Shown piece after piece: positions 53,484 to 58,174 of a stretch of DNA of 58,174 nucleotides. The DNA comes from Maricaulis sp. GTDB lineage: Bacteria; Pseudomonadota; Alphaproteobacteria; Caulobacterales; Maricaulaceae. Under the pieces are notes generated by a model. That model made no database searches, was not told the origin of the DNA, and saw only the letters and a list, made by a program, of their open reading frames with translations. Both the position numbers and the translations under genes were made by a program. How positions within the stretch are numbered: position 1 is the stretch's first letter; each line of letters starts with the position of its first letter. The stretch covers positions 1 to 58,174 of the forward strand of contig NZ_JASBRQ010000062.1 of NCBI RefSeq assembly GCF_030149425.1. Reading direction: 5' to 3'.

Positions 53484-54035
53484 TCAGTATTCGTAGGGTT
53501 CGTGGCCGACCAGATGCAGCGTGTAGGCCGCATCGCCAAGCTCGTTCATATTACGCTCGGAGGTCAGCTCGCCCCAGACCCAGACCGGTGACCAGACCTG
53601 TTCGACCGTGATCGGGCTCTCGGTGACAACATGGACGATCTGGTTCGGCGGCGGCGGGGTATGCACGCAGGCGCCAAAATAGGGAACCAGGAGGAACTCG
53701 CCGATCTCGCCACCCGGCTGGGCGTCAAGCGGCAGGATGAAGCCCGGCATGCGGATGGTCTGGCCGATCAGTTCCTGTTCCACATTGAACGTACCGATCT
53801 GCGCCATCTGGCCGCCGAAATGGTCGCCGCCCCCCATCATATAGCTGGCCGCATAGAGCTCTTCGAGCCGCTCCAGCTCACCCTCGGGCAGGAGATCGTC
53901 CCAGTTGATGATCAGCGGTTCGACCTCTTCCACTTCGCTGCCTTGGTGGGCGAGGGCCGGCGCAGACACGGCCAGCGGAGCGCATGCCGCCAGCGCGGCG
54001 ACGAGGAAGGTTTTGGGCAGATCTAAAACAGACAT
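53484..54035 (-). CDS. Exported DUF3299 domain protein
   Basis: 183 residues from ATG 54035; a GTG one codon earlier is possible. A signal peptide (SVLDLPKTFLVAALAACAPLAV ... ALAH) precedes the DUF3299 core, seen as INWDDLLPEGE, IGQTIRMPGFILPLD, VPYFGACVHTPPPPNQIV and the WGELTSERNMNELG end. Members travel with MacB-like ABC genes and DUF2796 genes and are thought to belong to metal-related transport. The Cys-x-His (ACVH) might bind metal. It is the last gene of the leftward cluster. Confidence 0.88.
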   Translation of the reverse strand: MSVLDLPKTFLVAALAACAPLAVSAPALAHQGSEVEEVEPLIINWDDLLPEGELERLEELYAASYMMGGGDHFGGQMAQIGTFNVEQELIGQTIRMPGFILPLDAQPGGEIGEFLLVPYFGACVHTPPPPNQIVHVVTESPITVEQVWSPVWVWGELTSERNMNELGDAAYTLHLVGHEPYEY

Positions 54036-54045
54036 CACAGGCCTT

Positions 54046-55299
54046 CTACAGCTTTGGGGTCAGACCATCTGACAGGGCGTTACGTTGGGCTTGCCAGGCC
54101 GGCAGCATACCGGCCGCGGCTCCGGCGAAAGTCACCGCGAACAGAACATAGAGTTCCATCAGCCCGGGCATACCCCCCAATTCCATACCGTATCGCGTGC
54201 GTACGATCGATGCGACAATACCGACGGCCACCTGTGTCACCACAATGCCGATGACGGCGCCGATGGCGGCCAGGCTAGTCGCTTCCAGGACCAGAAGAGA
54301 AAAGATATCGCCCGGCTTGGCCCCGGTAGCGCGCAGCACCGCCATCTCGCGGCGTCGCTCATTCAGACCCGAGGTCAGTGCGGTCAGAATGGAAATCAAC
54401 CCGACGAGCAGGACCAGGAGCGAGATCACCCGGAAGGCGCGTTCGCCGGCACCGACAATCTGCCAGAGCTGGGTCAGGGCCACGCCGGGCATGACTGCTG
54501 ACAGGGCTTCATCCGGGAAGGTGTTGATCTGGCGTTGCAGGCTCAGCGTCCGGATCGGACTCTGAACCCCGATAAAAGCGGCCGTGATGGTTTCCGGTTC
54601 GAGCTCGGCGCTGTCATCGCGCGGCTGGCGTGCGCCGGGCGCGACACCGGTATCCCAGCCGACATGGATCAGCTCAATGCTTTCCAGCGAAACATGGACC
54701 GAACGATCCACCGGCGTGCCGCTGGGGGCGAGAATGCCGGTCACGGTAAAGTCGTGGCCGGTATGCTCGGCAAAGCTGATCTCCCCAATTCCGTGCGAGA
54801 GCAGGATTTCATCACCCAGCTCATAGCCGAGCTGGCGCGCGACTTCCGAACCGAGGACCGCCTGATAGCTGCCGTCAAAGCGTTCACCCTGGGCGAAGTC
54901 CAGCGGCAGATCCCGGCCATAGCGGTAGTGATCGAAATATTCCGGTGTTGTACCAACCACCCGGTAGCCGCGATGACTGTCGCCGAGCGAGATCGGAACC
55001 GCCCAGGCGACGCCGGGTGCCCCCGCGATGCGCTGATAGCTCTCCCAGCCGATATTCGCGGTCGGATCGCCGAGGCGGAAGACCGAGTAGAGCAGAAGAT
55101 TGATCGCACCGCCGCGGGCACCAACGATGATGTCCGTACCGGAAATCGTCGAATTGAAACTCGTGCGCACGCCGGACTGGATGCGCTCCACGCTGAGGAA
55201 GAGGGTCACCGACAAGGTCACGGCGAGGATGGTCAGGGCGGCTGAGGTGCCGCGATTGAGCAGGCTCTTCCAGGCCAGGCGAAGGAGGGCGGGGTTCAT
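54046..55299 (-). CDS. ABC transporter permease, MacB/FtsX type
   Basis: 417 residues. One N-terminal membrane helix (SAALTILAVTLSVTLFLSVERI), a large periplasmic domain (about residues 45-275) and three C-terminal helices, the MacB/LolC plan. VLRATGAKPGDIFSLLVLEA is the coupling helix typical of FtsX-like permeases. Such proteins use ATP hydrolysis to move or release periplasmic substrates instead of passing them through a channel. It overlaps the ATPase gene by 4 bases and is followed by DUF3299 after 10. Confidence 0.9.
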   Translation of the reverse strand: MNPALLRLAWKSLLNRGTSAALTILAVTLSVTLFLSVERIQSGVRTSFNSTISGTDIIVGARGGAINLLLYSVFRLGDPTANIGWESYQRIAGAPGVAWAVPISLGDSHRGYRVVGTTPEYFDHYRYGRDLPLDFAQGERFDGSYQAVLGSEVARQLGYELGDEILLSHGIGEISFAEHTGHDFTVTGILAPSGTPVDRSVHVSLESIELIHVGWDTGVAPGARQPRDDSAELEPETITAAFIGVQSPIRTLSLQRQINTFPDEALSAVMPGVALTQLWQIVGAGERAFRVISLLVLLVGLISILTALTSGLNERRREMAVLRATGAKPGDIFSLLVLEATSLAAIGAVIGIVVTQVAVGIVASIVRTRYGMELGGMPGLMELYVLFAVTFAGAAAGMLPAWQAQRNALSDGLTPKL

Positions 55300-55997
55300 G
55301 CCATCGCTCCTGCGTGATTGATTTCGGCAAGGTCGACGAAACGGTCAAAGCGGGTCGCCAGCGACCGGTCGTGGCTGACAAACAGCAGCGAGGCGCCGTT
55401 CTCGCGGGCGATGCCGGAGAGCAGGTTGAGAAAGTCGTCCCGGCTATCATCATCGAGCGCCGAGGTGGGTTCGTCGGCGACGATTAGGCCCGGGGCACCA
55501 ATCAGGGCGCGGGCGGCGGCCACACGTTGTTGCTGACCGACCGACAGGTTGGAGGAGGCCCGCTCCCAGGTCTCTTCCGGCAGTCCGAGTGCGCCAAGCA
55601 GGCGTTTGGCCTCGGCGTGTTTCGCTGCGGCAGTGTTTCCTGCGGCCTGGTCCCGGCGGTCCGAGAAGGTCAGCGGCAGGAGAACATTGTCGACCGCGGT
55701 CAGGTAGGGAACCAGGTTGAAGAGCTGGAAGATCATGCCGATCTGGTCGGCCCGGAGACGGTCGCGGGCCTGTGGTTTGACCGGGTCCATCAACTGGCCG
55801 AGCACTTCGATCGAACCTGATTGCACCGGAGTGATGCCGGCGATGAGGCCCAGAAGCGTGCTCTTGCCGCTACCGCTGGGGCCGGCCAAAAACACGCTCT
55901 CGCCATGCTCCAACGCGAAGCTGTCGATCGCGATCACTTCATTTCCGCCCGGCCAGGTATGGCGCAGGTTTTGGACTTTAACGGTGGTTTGCGTCAT
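55296..55997 (-). CDS. ABC transporter ATP-binding protein, LolD/MacB type
   Basis: 233 residues. Walker A GPSGSGKSTLLGLIAG, the signature NLSVGQQQRVAAARAL and Walker B LIVADEPTSALD are intact, followed by the switch His in FVSHD. The closeness to LolD and MacB fits its permease partner. It begins at ATG 55997, overlapping the stop of the DUF2796 gene, and its own stop overlaps the permease start, so the three are translated as one coupled set. Confidence 0.95.
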   Translation of the reverse strand: MTQTTVKVQNLRHTWPGGNEVIAIDSFALEHGESVFLAGPSGSGKSTLLGLIAGITPVQSGSIEVLGQLMDPVKPQARDRLRADQIGMIFQLFNLVPYLTAVDNVLLPLTFSDRRDQAAGNTAAAKHAEAKRLLGALGLPEETWERASSNLSVGQQQRVAAARALIGAPGLIVADEPTSALDDDSRDDFLNLLSGIARENGASLLFVSHDRSLATRFDRFVDLAEINHAGAMA

Positions 55998-56638
55998 CGG
56001 GGCAGGCGGGCGCGCTCTTGGGCGGGATTGAGTTCAAAGGCCAGCTGGCGCTGTTCGGAGAGGAAGACCCCATCGACCCGCTCAAGCTGCGGGAAGGCGG
56101 CGAACAATGTGGTCGCGACGCCGCTGATGCGCGCCGGTGCAGCGCAGCGACCGCTATAGGTCACGCGCACGTCGCCGTGGCTGTCTTCGTCATGGCCTTC
56201 ATGCGCGGCGTGATGCTCATGGTGTTCTTCGTGATCATGACCGTCTTCATGGTCATGGTCGGCATGATGCTCATGATGGTCTTCGTGCTCATGCCCGTCC
56301 TCATGATCATGGCCATCATGATGGTGTTCGTGGTGCTCATCATCCTGATCGCGGCTGATCTCGGCCGCATCGAAGGTGCAGTTCCCGTCGACCAGATTGA
56401 ACAGGGTTGCGCCTTGGCGAAGGGTCGTATCAGCCGCTTCGATCGCAGCGCGTTGTTCGGCATTACGCGGCGCATGCTCGAAGCCATAAAAGTCATAGGC
56501 GGGGCTGGTCAGTTCGATCTGCAAACGTCCATCGGCCTCAACGGCGATCGCCATCTCGGCATGGCCGTGAACATGGGCCGACTGGGTTGCGGTCACAAGC
56601 GCGAGGGCGGTCAGGGCGGTAAAGGTCACAACGAACAT
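55994..56638 (-). CDS. Exported DUF2796 His-rich zinc-related protein
   Basis: 214 residues: signal peptide (VVTFTALTALALVTATQSAH), then the DUF2796 core (HVHGHAEMAIAVEADGRL, SPAYDFYGFEHAP, FYGFEHAP motif) interrupted by a block of about 60 residues made almost only of His, Asp and Glu, and a C-terminal half with VTYSGRCAAP. The His/acidic block is a likely zinc store or trap. In Vibrio cholerae a DUF2796 protein is part of the Zrg zinc-uptake system, and the neighbours here are similar. A Zur-like palindrome lies 33 bases upstream, so low zinc should induce it. Confidence 0.88.
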   Translation of the reverse strand: MFVVTFTALTALALVTATQSAHVHGHAEMAIAVEADGRLQIELTSPAYDFYGFEHAPRNAEQRAAIEAADTTLRQGATLFNLVDGNCTFDAAEISRDQDDEHHEHHHDGHDHEDGHEHEDHHEHHADHDHEDGHDHEEHHEHHAAHEGHDEDSHGDVRVTYSGRCAAPARISGVATTLFAAFPQLERVDGVFLSEQRQLAFELNPAQERARLPR

Positions 56639-56670
56639 CCTTATGGGCAGTGAGCGTATTGCATGGGGTC

Positions 56671-56692
56671 TGTAATGTTATTATATAACGTC
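56671..56692. promoter_or_regulatory. Candidate Zur box in a divergent promoter
   Basis: TGTAATGTTATTATATAACGTC contains GTTAT-TAT-ATAAC (56677-56689), a perfect palindrome that resembles alphaproteobacterial Zur sites. It sits between the DUF2796 start (56638) and the MerC-like start (56747), so it could control both. Confidence 0.6.
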
Positions 56693-56746
56693 AAACGGGG
56701 CGCAAGCCGCACTCCATACCTATAACCTAGCCCAGAAGGTCAAGCC

Positions 56747-57115
56747 ATGCGGACTCAAGATGCAGCCGGAATTGGTCTGTCCGGACTTTGCCTCGTGCAT
56801 TGTCTCGGTCTGCCGCTCCTTATCTCACTGAGCCCTGCGCTTATGTGGATGGAAAATGAATTCATCCATATCGGCCTCGCCAGCCTGGCACTTCTGGTCT
56901 GGTTGACGGTATTGCCGAAATGGCCGTCCGGCCCTGCGGGTCTGGCGATGAAAGCCGTCGCCATCACTGGGCTGGCTCTCTTATTCCTGGGCGCATTGTG
57001 GGAAGTCAGCGAGACGTTTGAAAAGGTTGTCACCTCAATCGGTGCGATCGCTCTGGCCAGTGCTCACCTGATGGCCTGGAAGGGCTCTCACAAGGGTTCC
57101 GTCTCCCACTCCTAG
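56747..57115 (+). CDS. MerC-like small membrane protein
   Basis: 122 residues with four membrane helices. The first helix carries the MerC-type signature GLSGLCLVHCLGLPLL with its paired Cys. MerC domain proteins import mercury in resistance operons, but many chromosomal members stand in zinc-limitation regulons, and this one faces a probable zinc cluster across a Zur-like site. There are no other mer genes here. AGAAGG precedes ATG 56747 by 7 bases. A role in zinc or other metal handling is inferred. Confidence 0.8.
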   Translation: MRTQDAAGIGLSGLCLVHCLGLPLLISLSPALMWMENEFIHIGLASLALLVWLTVLPKWPSGPAGLAMKAVAITGLALLFLGALWEVSETFEKVVTSIGAIALASAHLMAWKGSHKGSVSHS

Positions 57116-57217
57116 GCCGATGAGCTGTGGTGCCCCGCAGAAGTGTGGGGTTGAAAAGCGTGAGGATTTCCCGTCCTCTCCCGCGCTAGTCGCTTTTCTC
57201 GCCCAGGAGACTTGTTC

Positions 57218-58174
57218 ATGGCGGATGCTCCCGCTCGGCCCGAGCGCCGGAATGCCTTTACCCGCTTCCTCGATACCGTCGAGTGGCTGGGCAATCTCTT
57301 GCCGCACCCGGTGACCCTGTTCGCCATTCTGGCGCTTGGTATCATCCTTCTGTCCGGCCTGTTCGGCTGGATGGGACTGGCGGTGGAAGACCCGCGCCCG
57401 GCCGGCGCCCGCGGCGTCGCCGATGACGGCATGATCCGCGCGGTCAGCCTGCTCAGTGCCGATGGTTTCCGCCGTATCTGGGTGTCGCTGACGACGAACT
57501 TCACCTCATTCGCGCCGCTTGGTGTGGTGCTGGTGGCCATGCTCGGCGTTGGCGTGGCGGAGAAATCGGGCCTCTTGTCGGCTGCCGTGCGCGCCATGGT
57601 GCTCTCCGCGCCGCGCCATGTTGTGACCGTCGCCATCGTCTTCGCCGGTATCGTCTCCAACACCGCATCCGAGGTCGGCTATGTCGTCCTCATCCCGCTC
57701 GCCGGTGCGATCTTCTACGCGCTCGGCCGTCACCCGCTCGCGGGTATGGCGGCGGCTTTCGCCGGTGTCTCCGGCGGCTATAGCGCCAACCTTCTGATCG
57801 GCACGATTGACCCGCTGCTTGCGGGTATCACCACCGAGGCAGCCCAGCTGATCGACCCGGACTACGAGGTCGTGGCCACGGCGAACTGGTACTTCATGGT
57901 CGCCTCGACCTTCCTTATCACGGCGATCGGTTCGCTGGTGACGATCTTTATCGTCGAGCCCAAGCTGGGCAAGTACGACCCGTCGCGCGCCGACCCGACC
58001 ATTCTCGACAAGCGGATGATGGACAATCTGACCAAGAGCGAGAAGAAGGGCCTGTTCTGGGCCTTCCTCGGCGTGCTCTTCGTGCTCGGCCTGATGGCGC
58101 TGACCCTGATCCCCGAATGGGGCATTCTGCGCAATCCGGAGACCGGCGACCGTTTCGCCTCGCCCTTCTTCCGC
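57218..58174 (+). CDS. AbgT family transporter, N-terminal part (runs off window)
   Basis: 319 codons open to the window edge. AGGAGA lies 8 bases before ATG 57218. The AbgT family exports sulfonamides or p-aminobenzoyl-glutamate. Family features: NAFTRFLDTVEWLGNLLPHPVTLF at the start, the first helices LGIILLSGLF, the conserved SLTTNFTSFAPLGVVLVAMLGVGVAEKSGL region, VSNTASEVGYVVLIPLA and SGGYSANLLIGTIDPLL. The C-terminal third of the usual ~500 residues is missing. It follows the MerC-like gene by 102 bases and has its own ribosome site. Confidence 0.92.
   Translation, partial: MADAPARPERRNAFTRFLDTVEWLGNLLPHPVTLFAILALGIILLSGLFGWMGLAVEDPRPAGARGVADDGMIRAVSLLSADGFRRIWVSLTTNFTSFAPLGVVLVAMLGVGVAEKSGLLSAAVRAMVLSAPRHVVTVAIVFAGIVSNTASEVGYVVLIPLAGAIFYALGRHPLAGMAAAFAGVSGGYSANLLIGTIDPLLAGITTEAAQLIDPDYEVVATANWYFMVASTFLITAIGSLVTIFIVEPKLGKYDPSRADPTILDKRMMDNLTKSEKKGLFWAFLGVLFVLGLMALTLIPEWGILRNPETGDRFASPFFR

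Noticed and set aside
56747..57115. Mercury resistance operon
   Set aside because: No merR, merT, merP or merA is nearby, and the facing genes and Zur-like site point to zinc.

Overview
The window looks like chromosomal DNA of a GC-rich marine-type alphaproteobacterium. The order obgE-proB-proA-nadD-(egtD)-rsfS-rlmH-envC-ctpA-divergent polysaccharide deacetylase-rppH-...-atpC-atpD is a familiar alphaproteobacterial housekeeping neighbourhood. The extended L21 with a helix-hairpin-helix tail and the GDI-repeat protease suggest a Maricaulis/Oceanicaulis-like member of the Maricaulales. The taxon is an inference from gene content, not from a marker search.

Layout. (1) 1-17.5 kb is core: the end of atpD, atpC, a MEST-like hydrolase, a secreted serine hydrolase, then a long leftward block of RNA decay, cell-envelope, ribosome, NAD and proline genes up to obgE, rplU-rpmA and a tRNA-Ser(CGA). 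A small island inside it carries a membrane-tethered protein that fuses a ribbon-helix-helix domain to four EF-hands. (2) 17.9-42.7 kb is an accessory, surface-oriented region: a YadA-like trimeric adhesin with an amber codon at its fourth codon, an exported protein of unknown function, an M24 peptidase, a seven-gene operon (24.76-36.57 kb) of mostly unknown proteins, a subtilisin-like exported protease with nineteen 7-residue GDI repeats, and a TPR-EAL signalling protein. (3) 42.9-53.4 kb is metabolic: two GH17-like glycosidases, an AraC regulator, an isochorismatase-like hydrolase, an amidohydrolase-DoxX-MFS-XapX run, and katG. (4) 53.5-57.1 kb is a probable zinc-related ABC cluster (DUF2796, ATPase, permease, DUF3299) divergent from a MerC-like gene, with a Zur-like palindrome between them. 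An AbgT-family transporter runs off the right edge.

The best candidate for an undescribed system is the seven-gene operon. Its genes are packed with start/stop overlaps. Four encode large beta-rich proteins that share modules with one another: the first protein carries modules that recur as a small stand-alone protein, at the C terminus of a second protein, and at the C terminus of a 1503-residue giant. Between them lie a protein with DMATS/ABBA-prenyltransferase-like motifs, a helical protein with a DxDDT motif like class II terpene cyclases, and an endonuclease/exonuclease/phosphatase-fold protein with an apparently intact active site. None has a visible signal peptide. What the system does is unknown.
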